Shown: positions 28,926-38,745, numbered from the stretch's first letter. The stretch: 64,000 bases of DNA from Bartonella sp. 220B (GCF_026930205.1 NZ_JANHOI010000003.1:150923-214922); one strand, 5' to 3'. Notes: generated by a model from the letters alone, not told the origin. Translations and numbers: made by a program.

Positions 28926-29837
28926 ATGGCTATTGGCAAAAAAGTTTCCCCAATGCCCCCCATGTCGCTTGCAGCTAAACTGCATGAAGATATTGCAAAG
29001 ATGCCGTCTTTTCTTCTACAAGCACGTCGGATTGCAAATACATTGATAACGGGATGGCATGAACAACGTAAACGGGGTAACGGGGAAAATTTTTGGCAAT
29101 TTCGACCCTATGTTGAAGGGGAATCTATTACACGCATTGACTGGCGTCGCTCAGCGCGTGATGAACACACCTATCTACGTGAGCAAGAATGGCAAGTGAC
29201 ACAGACAGTTTGGCTTTGTCCTGATCAAAGAGCCTCTATGCATTATTGTTCACGCTTTTCTAAAATCTCTAAAGGTGATTATGCCATCATTCTTACTCTC
29301 ATCTTGGCATCCCTGCTTACACACAGCGGCGAACATATTGCTATCCCTAACCTCATGCCCCCCACGAAAGTATCTAATGTATTAGAACGCACAGCACTAA
29401 CCTTAGCAAATCATCAAAGTGGAAATCCATTTGCAAATTTTTCAACTCTTACGCGTTTTTCACACGCCATTATAGTAAGTGACTTTCTCGATTATCCTGA
29501 AAAAATCATCAAACATTTAACCATTTTATCCACAAAACAGGTCACTGCTCATTTAATCGAAATTGCTGATCCCGCAGAAGAAAATTTTCCCTATACAGGT
29601 CGTACAGAATTTTTTGATCCCGAAACAAAAGAAAAGCATATTTTCGGAAAAGCAGAAAAGCTTCGTAATCACTATTGCAAGCTCTATCAAGCAAGGCGAC
29701 GAGAATTAGCAAATTTTTGCGCACGCCAAGGATGGACTTATCACGTGAGTAGAACAAATCAACCCTTCACAGAGACCATTTTGCATCTTGCAAACAAAAT
29801 GGGGAGCTCTCCATCTTACTCTAGGAGGTTGTCTTGA
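28926..29837 (+). CDS. DUF58-domain protein
   Basis: This 303-residue protein carries a DUF58 domain, recognised by EGESITRIDWRRSAR around residue 63 (the usual motif is GDxxRxIDWxxxAR). The remainder is von Willebrand-like: FSKISKGDYAIILTLILASLLTHSGEHIAI and AIIVSDFLD. DUF58 proteins are constant partners of MoxR ATPases. Its ATG directly follows the moxR stop (TAAATG), so translation is coupled. No membrane span is obvious. The biochemical role is unknown. Confidence 0.88.
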   Translation: MAIGKKVSPMPPMSLAAKLHEDIAKMPSFLLQARRIANTLITGWHEQRKRGNGENFWQFRPYVEGESITRIDWRRSARDEHTYLREQEWQVTQTVWLCPDQRASMHYCSRFSKISKGDYAIILTLILASLLTHSGEHIAIPNLMPPTKVSNVLERTALTLANHQSGNPFANFSTLTRFSHAIIVSDFLDYPEKIIKHLTILSTKQVTAHLIEIADPAEENFPYTGRTEFFDPETKEKHIFGKAEKLRNHYCKLYQARRRELANFCARQGWTYHVSRTNQPFTETILHLANKMGSSPSYSRRLS

Positions 29838-32644
29838 GTTTTGCTGCTCCCTTTCTTTTACTAGGACTTTTATCTCTACCCGTCATTTGGTGGTTGTTAC
29901 GAATAACACCTCCATCCCCACATAAAGAACCCTTTCCCCCTTTGCGCTTTCTACCAAAACCAGCGCATCAACAGGAAAGCGCAAAACATACACCTTGGTG
30001 GTTACTGTTATTACGCTTAACCATAGCAGCGCTGATTATTATCGCTTTGGCACGACCCACTTGGAATCAAAAACCAGTAATACTTTCCGGCTCTCAACCA
30101 CTTGCACTCATTATTGATAACGGATGGGCATCAGTGAAAGAATGGAAAAAACGCCTCTCTGTTGCCGAAGCCCTCCTTACGCAAGCAGAAAAACACCAAA
30201 AAGATATTTATTTTCTTGCCACAGCTGAAAATGACATCGCCAATATAGGTCCCTTCCCTGCGAAAGTCATAAAACAACATTTAATGCATTTGCAACCCCG
30301 CCCTTGGTCTGTCAATCGTATGGATGCATTAAAAAAACTGATGGAAAGAACCAAAAGAAAACCTCTTGATATTGCATATTTAAGTGATGGGTTACAAACA
30401 AATGAAAATGATGAAACTTTTGCGCTGATTGAACAATTAAAACCCAAAACATTTTTGTGGTACTCACCTGATATTTCCGATTTAACCGCTATAACAGCCA
30501 TAGAAAATAACAATGGAAACATGGTAGCGCGCGCCATCCGCTCAATGACACACAGCGAGACTCCCGTCACACTGAACCTTTATGATGCAAATAATCAACT
30601 TCTTGGTCATTTTACAACGAAATTCCTTGAAGGAGAAACAACAACGCTTGTTCCTTTTAATGTACCACTTGAACTACGCAACGCCATTGCTTGGATAAAA
30701 ATTAACAACCAAAATCATGCTGCTGCTACCTTCTTAGTGGATAGCCACAATAAAATAAGTCGTGTTGCTCTCCTTTCACCCAATACGCGTGAAATGGCAC
30801 AACCTTTGCTTTCTCCATTTTACTATATTATCAAAGCATTAGAAGGCACTACACAGCTTATAACAGCTGGAGGAGGAGAACTTTCAACGGATCTTGATCA
30901 TTTACTCAAACAAAATCCTTCTGCTATCATTATAGGTGACATTATAAACATGTCAGAAGAAGCAGAAAAAAAACTGTCTGATTTTGTGAATAAAGGGGGA
31001 ACACTCATCCGCTTTGCAGGAGAAAACCTGAGTACCGCAGAACACTATGATAGTCTGCTTCCGGTGTCACTGCGTCATGGTAAACGTTCACTTGGTAGTA
31101 TTATGTCTTGGACAAAACCGCAAAAACTAGCACCATTTGCAAAAACGAGCCTATTCTCTGATCTTCCTTTTCCAGAAGAAGTCACTGTCTCACGCCAAAT
31201 TTTAGCAGAACCAAGTCCAGATCTTTTTGAAAAAACGTGGCTTAGTCTCTCTGATGGAACCCCCCTCATTACAGCGACTGAACGTGGCAAAGGAACACTC
31301 ATCCTTATTCACATTGCTCCCGACCCCACATGGTCAAATCTTCCACTCTCTGGTTTTTTTGCACAAATGTTGCAAAAATTGATCACATTGAGTGCCTACC
31401 AAAACACCAATCCAACACCCACAAAAAAAGAAACAGCAATAAAAAACCCTTGGCGAACAATAACCACTGATGGACAATTACAAACACCTCCCTCCTCTGT
31501 TGTTCCACTGGTCCTTGATGCCCAAAATCCACTTCGTCCCTCCTATCGTACTCCACCTGGACTCTACGGCGACAAAAATAATTTTTATGCACTCAATCTC
31601 CTCAATCATGCATCGCACTTGGTAAAACAATCGTCATTGTCCCCCTCTTTGAGCAAAAATTCTTTATCTTATGACACAAAAGAAAAGCATCTTATTGGTC
31701 CACTTTTAGGATTAGCCATCTTATTATTTGCCTTTGACAATTTTCTAACTTTATGGATGGGAGGCGCTTTTTTTCTTAACCGACAGCGCAATATGCTCCT
31801 TTTTCTCCCCCTTACAATAGGTTTCCTTGCCTTTTTTTGCCATACTCCAAGAGTTTATGCAAAAGACACAGAAAATCATTATAATGAGGACATCATTCAA
31901 GCAGCTGGTGCGACGCATCTTGCTTACGTTGTCACGCATAATCATGAAATTGATACAACGAGCAAGAGTGGCCTAGAAGCCCTCAGTCAATTTATCGCAG
32001 AACGGACAATCCTTTCGCCCAGCTCTGTGAGAGCACTTGATCTCGATAAAGATGAACTTGCTTTCTATCCTCTGATTTACTGGCCCATTGATGCCAACAG
32101 TCCTCTCCCAACACAAAAGAGCCTTGAAAAAATAAATAGCTTTATGAAAAATGGAGGCACAATTTTATTCGACACACGCGATCAGATAAAGAGCAACCTT
32201 AATCTTGAAGGAGCAGCCACCCCAGCCACACAAAGATTACGGATCATTTTAAAGGGATTAAATATTCCAAGCCTTGAACCAGCGTCAACGGATCATGTTG
32301 TTGCACGCTCTTTTTATATTATGCCGGATTTTCCCGGTCTCTACCGTGGTTCACCTTTGTGGGTTGAATCATCATCAACCAATAAAAAAGAAAAAAATTC
32401 TCTCGGCTTCGGTGATCATGTAAGTTCTCTTCTGATTACCGCAAATAACTTTGCTGGTGCTTGGGCCCTAGACGAAAAAGGCATGTGGAAATACCCCCTT
32501 GTTCCCAATGATCCAATGCAGCGCCTATGGGCATTTCGTGCAGGATTAAATATTGTTATCTACGTGCTTACAGGAAACTATAAGGCTGACCAAGTGCATG
32601 TTCCAGCTCTCTTAGAACGTTTTAAAAGAGAAAGAAGTCCATGA
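29834..32644 (+). CDS. BatA/DUF4159-domain membrane protein
   Basis: This 936-residue protein starts with TTG, preceded by a perfect AGGAGG at 5 bases and overlapping the DUF58 stop by 4 bases (TTGA). The N-terminal 80 residues form a BatA-type double membrane span (FLLLGLLSLPVIWWLLR and WWLLLLRLTIAALIIIALA). A von Willebrand-like and glutamine-amidotransferase-like region follows. Two further helices lie near residues 618-678. The C-terminal 220 residues are a DUF4159 domain (HLAYVVTHNHEIDTTSKSGLEALSQF, ... GGTILFDTRDQ). It probably spans the inner membrane with large periplasmic or cytoplasmic domains; its job is unknown. Confidence 0.88.
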   Translation: MSFAAPFLLLGLLSLPVIWWLLRITPPSPHKEPFPPLRFLPKPAHQQESAKHTPWWLLLLRLTIAALIIIALARPTWNQKPVILSGSQPLALIIDNGWASVKEWKKRLSVAEALLTQAEKHQKDIYFLATAENDIANIGPFPAKVIKQHLMHLQPRPWSVNRMDALKKLMERTKRKPLDIAYLSDGLQTNENDETFALIEQLKPKTFLWYSPDISDLTAITAIENNNGNMVARAIRSMTHSETPVTLNLYDANNQLLGHFTTKFLEGETTTLVPFNVPLELRNAIAWIKINNQNHAAATFLVDSHNKISRVALLSPNTREMAQPLLSPFYYIIKALEGTTQLITAGGGELSTDLDHLLKQNPSAIIIGDIINMSEEAEKKLSDFVNKGGTLIRFAGENLSTAEHYDSLLPVSLRHGKRSLGSIMSWTKPQKLAPFAKTSLFSDLPFPEEVTVSRQILAEPSPDLFEKTWLSLSDGTPLITATERGKGTLILIHIAPDPTWSNLPLSGFFAQMLQKLITLSAYQNTNPTPTKKETAIKNPWRTITTDGQLQTPPSSVVPLVLDAQNPLRPSYRTPPGLYGDKNNFYALNLLNHASHLVKQSSLSPSLSKNSLSYDTKEKHLIGPLLGLAILLFAFDNFLTLWMGGAFFLNRQRNMLLFLPLTIGFLAFFCHTPRVYAKDTENHYNEDIIQAAGATHLAYVVTHNHEIDTTSKSGLEALSQFIAERTILSPSSVRALDLDKDELAFYPLIYWPIDANSPLPTQKSLEKINSFMKNGGTILFDTRDQIKSNLNLEGAATPATQRLRIILKGLNIPSLEPASTDHVVARSFYIMPDFPGLYRGSPLWVESSSTNKKEKNSLGFGDHVSSLLITANNFAGAWALDEKGMWKYPLVPNDPMQRLWAFRAGLNIVIYVLTGNYKADQVHVPALLERFKRERSP

Positions 32645-34737
32645 TACCATTCTTCACTTTTCAGCCTTTTTTGCCTCTCTCTTGGATTCTCTTCTTAGGG
32701 GGGATATCTGCCCTTTTTGTCATCATTGGTCTCATTACACAGCGTCAAGGATCTTTATTACGCCTCATGGCATTGGCATCACTCATCCTTGCTTTGCTGA
32801 ATCCAATGATTATAAAAGAGCAGCGTGAACCCCTTAAAAGCACCGTAGGCATTGTCATTGATCGCAGCAAAAGCCAAACATTTGCTACACGTACAAACGA
32901 TACCGATAAAGCACGCACACAATTAACAAATGCATTGGCGCATTATCCACAATTTGAACCACGCTTTATTGAAGCTGGAAAACTTGCAGATCATCAATAT
33001 GCACCCTCAACAAATTTGTTTCATGCTTTAACACAAGCTCTCTCTGACGTCCCACCGGCACGTTATGCAGGAACAATTTTAATCACCGATGGACAAGTGC
33101 ATGACATTCCTCAAATTTCAGACCTTCATCATAAAGCACCTGTCAATGCTCTTATAACAGGGAGAGCAGATGAATTTGACCGCCAAGTCAAAATCATTTC
33201 TCCTCCTCGCTTTGCCCTTGTCAATAAACCACAAATGCTCTCCATCTTGGTAGAAGATAAAGGGCACCCTCAAAAATCTCTACCAGCGCAAGCAAATGTT
33301 ACTGTAAGCATCAACGGACAAGAAGTTGGCCATTATTCTGTAACCCCTGGTATTATTTTTCAAACTGAAATTACTCTTTCTCATGCTGAAAAAAATATCA
33401 TTCAAGTTGCTACTGATGTACAGAAAGGTGAATTAAGCTTTGAAAACAACCGCGCCGTAGCGATTATTGAAGGCATTAGAGAAAATTTGCGTGTCCTTCT
33501 TATCTCAGGTGCGCCTTACAACGGTGAGAGAACATGGCGTGATCTTTTGAAAGGTGACTCCAATATCGATCTTATTCATTTTACTATTTTGCGCCCCCCC
33601 AACAAAGCAGACAATACACCATCAAGCCAATTGTCCCTTGTGGTTTTTCCCACAAGAAAGCTTTTTGTTGAAGAGATTGACAATTTTGATCTCGTCATTC
33701 TTGATGGCTACCAACATTCTAGCGTTCTCCCATTAATCTATTATGATTATATTGCCCAATATGTCCAAAAGGGCGGCGCTTTGCTGATCGTAACAGGACC
33801 CGAATTTACCAAAGAAAACTCGCTTGCGAAAACACCTTTAATCAGTGTTCTCCCCGCATTACCGAATGGTGTTATTTTGCAAAAACCTTTTCGCCCTCAA
33901 TTAACCAAAGAGGGGGAACGTCATCCCGTTACAAGAGATCTTGCAACTCCTGCTTATCCAGCTTCTCAATGGGGACAATGGCTACGACAAATCGCCATTC
34001 AAAACCCACACAACGGCACTGCTCTCATGAAAGGCGCTGACGAACAACCACTCTTACTTCTTTCCCATGTTGGGAAAGGACGTGTAGGCATGCTGCTTTC
34101 CGATGAAAGCTGGCTTTGGGCAAGAGGTTTCGAAGGTGGTGGCCCTTATGCAGCTCTTTATCGCCGCATTGCTCATTGGCTTATGAAAGAACCAGAACTT
34201 GAAGAGGAAAAATTAACTGCTACCAGCAACCATAATCGCTTAGCAATTCGCCGCCAAACGCTCAAAGATCATCCAGAGCCAGCTGAAATAACTTTTCCTT
34301 CTGGAAAAAAAGAAAATATCATCCTCACAAAAGAGCAGGAAGGCGTTTTTACAGCAACTCTTCATACGGATGAAACAGGAATTTTTACCATCCAAAATGG
34401 TGAGTTAACAGTACTTTCTTCTGTTGGGATAGTTGATAATCTCGAATTGTTTGATTTAATTTCCACAAAAGAAAAACTCACTCCCATCAGTCAACACACG
34501 GGTGGATATACCGTGCGTTTACACAATAAAGAAAAAGAGGACTTTCATCTTCCTCCACTTAAAATTATTCAATCGCCAACAGACCGAACATCTTCTCTTG
34601 CTCATTCAATTGTTCTAAAAGACGCAACGGAAAGCCGTTTAATCGATCGTTTCTATTTTGCGATCTTTTCTGGTGTTTTTGCGCTCATTTGTTGTCTTCT
34701 ACTCTTGAACAGCATGTGGTATCGTGAAAGCCGTTAA
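32641..34737 (+). CDS. Membrane protein with vWA and glutamine-amidotransferase-like domains
   Basis: This 698-residue protein ends the MoxR operon, with its ATG overlapping the previous stop as ATGA. Two N-terminal helices (FLPLSWILFLGGISALFVIIGL and RLMALASLILALLNPMII) precede a von Willebrand-like region (STVGIVIDRSKSQ ... TILITDGQVHDIP). A class I glutamine-amidotransferase-like fold without an evident catalytic Cys follows (DLVILDGYQHSSVLP, GGALLIVTGPEF, GRVGMLLSDESWLWARGFEGGGPYAALYRR). One C-terminal helix (FYFAIFSGVFALICCLLLL) closes it. It probably works with the MoxR, DUF58 and DUF4159 proteins as one envelope complex, by inference from the operon. Confidence 0.86.
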   Translation: MIPFFTFQPFLPLSWILFLGGISALFVIIGLITQRQGSLLRLMALASLILALLNPMIIKEQREPLKSTVGIVIDRSKSQTFATRTNDTDKARTQLTNALAHYPQFEPRFIEAGKLADHQYAPSTNLFHALTQALSDVPPARYAGTILITDGQVHDIPQISDLHHKAPVNALITGRADEFDRQVKIISPPRFALVNKPQMLSILVEDKGHPQKSLPAQANVTVSINGQEVGHYSVTPGIIFQTEITLSHAEKNIIQVATDVQKGELSFENNRAVAIIEGIRENLRVLLISGAPYNGERTWRDLLKGDSNIDLIHFTILRPPNKADNTPSSQLSLVVFPTRKLFVEEIDNFDLVILDGYQHSSVLPLIYYDYIAQYVQKGGALLIVTGPEFTKENSLAKTPLISVLPALPNGVILQKPFRPQLTKEGERHPVTRDLATPAYPASQWGQWLRQIAIQNPHNGTALMKGADEQPLLLLSHVGKGRVGMLLSDESWLWARGFEGGGPYAALYRRIAHWLMKEPELEEEKLTATSNHNRLAIRRQTLKDHPEPAEITFPSGKKENIILTKEQEGVFTATLHTDETGIFTIQNGELTVLSSVGIVDNLELFDLISTKEKLTPISQHTGGYTVRLHNKEKEDFHLPPLKIIQSPTDRTSSLAHSIVLKDATESRLIDRFYFAIFSGVFALICCLLLLNSMWYRESR

Positions 34738-34993
34738 GAAGCCTTAAGAGTTAAAACCTTGAGAATTTATGCTATAAATACAACGTATCTTACGGAAAAT
34801 GACACCCTGATAAGATCACGAAGAGCATGATATAGGATGTTATCTTTTTGTTAGTGCAAAACCAATGAAGCATAAATTTCCCTCAAGCTTTTGTACATTT
34901 TCAATAAATTGTTTTTCATTTTGCAAGCTTCTCTTGCTTCAAAAATATTCTCACTTGTCTTATATTCTTATTGCCTAAATCGTTTACAACGCT

Positions 34994-35890
34994 ATGCTAT
35001 CGTCTATGTTTTACCTTGCCCATATATCAGATGTGCACCTTTCACCTCTGCCACAACCTTCTTTATTTGAACTTTGTGGGAAACGCCTTACCGGCTATCT
35101 TAATTGGCAAAAGAAACGCAAACACAAAATGGCAACGAATGTTCTAGAAACTTTAATGGATGCCTTAAAAAAAACAAATCCTGATCACCTTGTAATCTCT
35201 GGTGATCTTGTTAATCTTGCTCTGGATAAAGAATTTGAACAAGCACGCGATTGGTTACTCACCCAAGGCCAGCCTCAAAATATTTCTGTAATTTTCGGCA
35301 ATCATGATGCCTATGTCCGTGGAGCATTCCAAAAAGCCTGTACTTTCTTTCAACCGTGGATAACAGGTGATTTCCCTCAAAATCCTCCCTTTCCTTATAT
35401 GCGTGTTCGCAACAATGTTGCTATTATAGGAACTTCCTCAGCCATCGCTACCCCCCCTTTTCAAGCTTCTGGTTATTTTGGCAAAAGGCAAGCGCAAGCC
35501 TTATCAAAACTTTTAAACGAAGCTGCAACACGCAATCTTTTTCGAGTTGTCATGATACATCATCCTCCTTTTCATCATGCAACGTCTTGGCATAAAAAAC
35601 TATGGGGTATTGATCGTTTTCTAGATGTTATCAAACACCACGGTTGCGAACTCGTTCTTCACGGTCATACCCATCTTCCCACATTGCATACTCTTAAAGG
35701 AATAAGGGGAACAATTCCTATTGTTGGTGTCGCTTCTGCATCGCAAACTTTTGGTGATAAAAAACCACCCGCAGGCTTCAACCTATTTGCTATTGACGGC
35801 TCTCACCAACAATGGAGTTGCCAATTGCAACGTTATAGTCTTGTCAATCAAAACAATAAAATTGCCTGCACTGAAATCATTAATCTTTAA
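34994..35890 (+). CDS. Calcineurin-like metallophosphoesterase
   Basis: This 298-residue dimetal phosphoesterase has the full motif set: HISDVHL near residue 10, ISGDLVNLALD near 68, FGNHDAY near 100, IHHPPFHHATS near 191 and LHGHTHLPTL near 228. It resembles the CpdA/Icc group and the small LPS-linked phosphoesterases, but the substrate cannot be told from motifs. A second in-frame ATG at 35006 (MFYLAHISDVHL) would also fit. No clear Shine-Dalgarno separates the two. There is no signal peptide. Confidence 0.9.
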   Translation: MLSSMFYLAHISDVHLSPLPQPSLFELCGKRLTGYLNWQKKRKHKMATNVLETLMDALKKTNPDHLVISGDLVNLALDKEFEQARDWLLTQGQPQNISVIFGNHDAYVRGAFQKACTFFQPWITGDFPQNPPFPYMRVRNNVAIIGTSSAIATPPFQASGYFGKRQAQALSKLLNEAATRNLFRVVMIHHPPFHHATSWHKKLWGIDRFLDVIKHHGCELVLHGHTHLPTLHTLKGIRGTIPIVGVASASQTFGDKKPPAGFNLFAIDGSHQQWSCQLQRYSLVNQNNKIACTEIINL

Positions 35891-36230
35891 ACACTTTAAT
35901 AAAAACAATCCCAAAGCTGCTAAAACAAGTAAAAAACAAAAATGTTTCTGCGTTATATCCCTTTAAATAAAGGCAAACCACCAATTTGATGATAGATTGC
36001 TTTCTCTTGATATGTATTTCATCTTCTGATCATTTATGGAATGCTGTAATTCACCCCACAAGCTCTACGAGTGAACCGTTCCTTAAATATCCCGTTTAAC
36101 ATTATTTTTCTATGTTCGCTTGACGCAAAAGAAAATGAGATACTAACAATCCTTATTTACATATGATATACCTTTATATCTCTCTTGAAACACAATATTT
36201 TGCAACATCACAGACACTGCAGGAAAATTT
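35891..36230. other. Spacer between convergent genes
   Basis: This is 340 AT-rich bases between the phosphoesterase and CDF transporter genes. No coding frame or terminator stands out. Confidence 0.45.
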
Positions 36231-37139
36231 TTATATAAAAGGAACAACCGTTGTACCGAGAGGCAACTTAGCCTCATTTTCAGGCTCAACATGAATAGAA
36301 ATACGCACATTATCAAATTCCTTTTGAAGAACAGCTTCAATTTTATCACAAATCTGATGTGCTTCTCCTACAGACATTGCAGCTGGTACAACCAAATGAA
36401 ACTCTATAAAAGTGACTCTTCCAGCAACGCGGGTAAGCAAATCATGGACTTCAAGCGCACCTTGTGCATTTGCAGAAATAAGTTCGCGAATCCGCATAGT
36501 TTCATTCAACTCAACTCCAACATCCATCAGCCCTTGTACAGCACTTCTAATTACCTTCCAGCCCTGCAAAAGAATATTAACAGCAACAATGATTGCTAAA
36601 ATCGGATCCAAAATACCCCACCCTCCTACAAAACCAGCAACCAAACCAATTAAAATAGCAAGAGAAGTAAAAACATCTGTTATGAAATGCACCCCATCAG
36701 CTTTAAGAGCCGGTGAACGGTGGATATTTCCTTGTCGAATAAGAACAAAACCCCACGCGTAATTGATGACACTTGCAACAAGATGAATAACCAACCACAT
36801 CCCAGGTTTTTGTAATAATTTAACGGTTGAAAGAGCTATCCATGCTTCTCTCAAAATGATAATTGCTGCAATAATGATCAGGATTCCTTCAAGAATCGCA
36901 GAAAAATATTCCGCCTTATGATGTCCGAAAGGATGATCATAATCCGCAGGCTTCATACTTACTTTAACCGCCCACCACGCTGCCAATGTAGCAAGTATAT
37001 TTACGATTGATTCCAATGCATCAGAATAAAGTGCAACCGAACCAGTAATGTGATACGCCCAATATTTCAAAGCAAAAACGATACAAGCAACGAAAATAGA
37101 GTATAAAGTTAAGCTTTGTATATTGGTTTTTACATTCAT
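36231..37139 (-). CDS. Cation diffusion facilitator (CDF) metal transporter
   Basis: This 302-residue inner-membrane exporter exchanges divalent metal ions (Zn, Fe or Mn class) for protons. Six helices are visible. The metal-site helices include GSVALYSDALESIVNILATLAAWWA near residue 33 and the signature DYDHPFGHHKAEYFSAILEG near 66. Helix V holds HFITDVFTSLAILIGLVAG. The cytoplasmic C-terminal domain (HDLLTRVAGRVTFIEFHLVVPAAMSVGEAHQICDKIE) is present. The DALES and HPFGHHKAE signatures fit the broad iron/manganese-type alphaproteobacterial group, but selectivity is uncertain. ATG 37139 was chosen because GAGG lies 8 bases upstream. Longer frames to 37184 are unlikely. Confidence 0.9.
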   Translation of the reverse strand: MNVKTNIQSLTLYSIFVACIVFALKYWAYHITGSVALYSDALESIVNILATLAAWWAVKVSMKPADYDHPFGHHKAEYFSAILEGILIIIAAIIILREAWIALSTVKLLQKPGMWLVIHLVASVINYAWGFVLIRQGNIHRSPALKADGVHFITDVFTSLAILIGLVAGFVGGWGILDPILAIIVAVNILLQGWKVIRSAVQGLMDVGVELNETMRIRELISANAQGALEVHDLLTRVAGRVTFIEFHLVVPAAMSVGEAHQICDKIEAVLQKEFDNVRISIHVEPENEAKLPLGTTVVPFI

Positions 37140-37651
37140 AACCATACCCTCTTCTTCACTCAATAAGAAAGAACACTTTTTCAACTACATGCTCTATGGT
37201 ATTTTTGACATGTCACCAATATTTTCTCAATATCATAAAAACCTACTATACAATGAACTGCTCTCGCAGCGCATCATTGTTTTGCAAAAATAGCCAAGCT
37301 ATAGGATATAACATAACAAATAGAATAATGTGGGTATGACTCAAACAAGAAAAAAATTCTCTCAAAAGAAATCAAACCCATTACCCTTATGATCCATAAA
37401 TTCTTGAGTCGCTTAATACCGCTAAGTTCCTATAATCGCAAAAACATCTGTTTCTTTTCTCAACCTTATTGTATTTTCTATGCTGTTTATCAAACTTTTA
37501 TGCATATCAAACGCATTAAGAGAGCAGTATAATTGCACACAAGCAAAAAAGATCGCTTAGCATTCTTCTGCAATACCTTAACTATATCAAAAAATATGAC
37601 TGCTAAAATAACTTAAAAACTATTTTCAGAAAAAAGAAAGACAATCACTCC

Positions 37652-37784
37652 CCAAAAAGAATCTGGGCATTGGGGACCCAGATTCTTTTCCCTTAGAAAT
37701 TTAAGGATATGCAGAGCTTAGGAAATAGCGGGGACCTAAGACCCTGCACCCGACACGAGAACAAAAAATTGTATCGCACTCGGT
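37652..37784 (-). ncRNA. Putative small regulatory RNA (about 133 nt)
   Basis: Seen on the minus strand: a TTGACA/TATTAA promoter 17 bases apart. About 7 bases further is an ordered chain of hairpins. The first pairs CCGA..TGCGA with TCGTG..TCGG (37749-37783). The second pairs TGCAG..CTTAGG with CCTAAG..CTGCA (37710-37748). A small CCTTA/TAAGG stem lies at 37691-37706. The last is a perfect 10-base terminator stem, AGAATCTGGG with CCCAGATTCT (37658-37667/37677-37686), then five T. The loops of the second and last hairpins both contain UCCCC. There is no open frame. This is the architecture of a trans-acting sRNA with CU-rich anti-Shine-Dalgarno loops. I do not recognise a named family. The 5' and 3' ends do not pair, which argues against 6S RNA. 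Confidence 0.6.
37654..37690. terminator. Strong hairpin terminator of the sRNA
   Basis: This is a perfect 10-base stem with a 9-base loop. T-runs flank it on both sides (five T on the minus strand, four on the plus), so it could stop transcription in both directions. Confidence 0.75.
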
Positions 37785-37790
37785 ATCTTT

Positions 37791-37819
37791 TTAATATATC
37801 AATAGTTGTGCTTTGTCAA
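37791..37819 (-). promoter_or_regulatory. Sigma-70-type promoter of the putative sRNA
   Basis: On the minus strand TTGACA (plus 37814-37819) is followed after 17 bases by TATTAA (37791-37796); an overlapping TATATT at 15 bases is an alternative. The predicted transcript start, about 37784, falls exactly at the base of the first hairpin. Confidence 0.6.
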
Positions 37820-37929
37820 CATAAATTCTACCATAGGTTTTAAATAATAATTTTTTTGTCTCTTTCTCTTCAAAATAAAGCAAACATTTAACATCTAGCA
37901 ATTTTAAAAAAAGAGCACTAAAACTCCTC

Positions 37930-38745
37930 ATGCATTTGAATATTATAACAATCTCCGAAACTGATGATACACGTTTGAGAGACTATCAGAACATCCGCGA
38001 AAAAGATCTTGTTGGTCGGCAACAGCAATTTATTGCTGAAGGTAAGGTAATATTATCAGCATTACTGCATTCGAAAGAATTTTCTACTCTCTCCCTGCTA
38101 ATAGTGAGAGAACGCCTTCCTGGACTTATGCCTCTTTTAGAGAAAACACAGCCAACATGTCCCATTTATTGCGTTCCGCAAAAAATTATGGACAATATTG
38201 TAGGATTCCATGTTCATCGTGGTATACTCGGTATAGGTAAACGCAAAATGTTACCGTCATTACAAAATTTTTTACAAAACTTACCAGAAGAAGCTTTGAT
38301 TCTCGTTTTATGCGGTATCTCTAACCATGATAATATGGGCGCAATTTTTCGCAACGCCGCCGCCTTTGCCAGTAATGGCATTATCGTTGACAAAACCTCA
38401 TGTGATCCCCTTTACCGTAAATCAATCAGAGTTTCTGCGGGCGCTGCTCTAAAGGTACCCTATACGCAAGGTGCTGATATGAGTAACATTCTCGAAACGC
38501 TCCATAATGCAAATTTTCATACTTATGCACTTTCCCCGTCTGCTTCATGCACTCTCAAGCAAGCAAAAACACCCAAAAGAACCGCGCTTATTTTGGGAAC
38601 AGAAGGTGATGGCTTGCCATCCCATATACTAGAAAAATCAGAAACTTTACGTATTCCCATGGCTCGTGGTTTCGATAGCCTCAATGTTGCTACAGCCTCA
38701 GCTATTGCACTCGCTCATTTTTGTGATTTTGCTAAACTTCACTAA
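37930..38745 (+). CDS. SpoU-family RNA 2'-O-methyltransferase
   Basis: This 271-residue SPOUT methyltransferase has an N-terminal substrate-binding domain (about 1-100: RQQQFIAEGKVILSALL ... CVPQKIMDNIVGFHVHRGILGIG) of the L30e-like type. The C-terminal catalytic knot has LCGISNHDNMGAIFRNAAAF near residue 122, ALILGTEGDGLPSHIL near 217 and RIPMARGFDSLNVATASAIALAHF near 240. It is of the TrmH/RlmB group acting on rRNA or tRNA ribose; the target nucleotide cannot be assigned. A weak AAACTCCTC precedes the ATG. Confidence 0.9.
   Translation: MHLNIITISETDDTRLRDYQNIREKDLVGRQQQFIAEGKVILSALLHSKEFSTLSLLIVRERLPGLMPLLEKTQPTCPIYCVPQKIMDNIVGFHVHRGILGIGKRKMLPSLQNFLQNLPEEALILVLCGISNHDNMGAIFRNAAAFASNGIIVDKTSCDPLYRKSIRVSAGAALKVPYTQGADMSNILETLHNANFHTYALSPSASCTLKQAKTPKRTALILGTEGDGLPSHILEKSETLRIPMARGFDSLNVATASAIALAHFCDFAKLH

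Larger units (their letters stand above)
37140..37929. promoter_or_regulatory. 790-base gene-free stretch holding a putative sRNA
   Basis: No protein-coding frame is supported. The left half is AT-rich and featureless to me. The right half contains the sRNA transcription unit described separately and presumably the promoter of the SpoU methyltransferase gene. Confidence 0.6.

Noticed and set aside
36291..36762. Two overlapping forward frames opposite the CDF transporter
   Set aside because: They are shadows of the strongly conserved CDF coding sequence on the minus strand.
37652..37784. Same structure read as a plus-strand RNA, tmRNA, SRP RNA or tRNA-like element
   Set aside because: No tRNA-like ends, no tag-peptide frame and no SRP loop are present. 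The promoter and longer T-run are on the minus strand.
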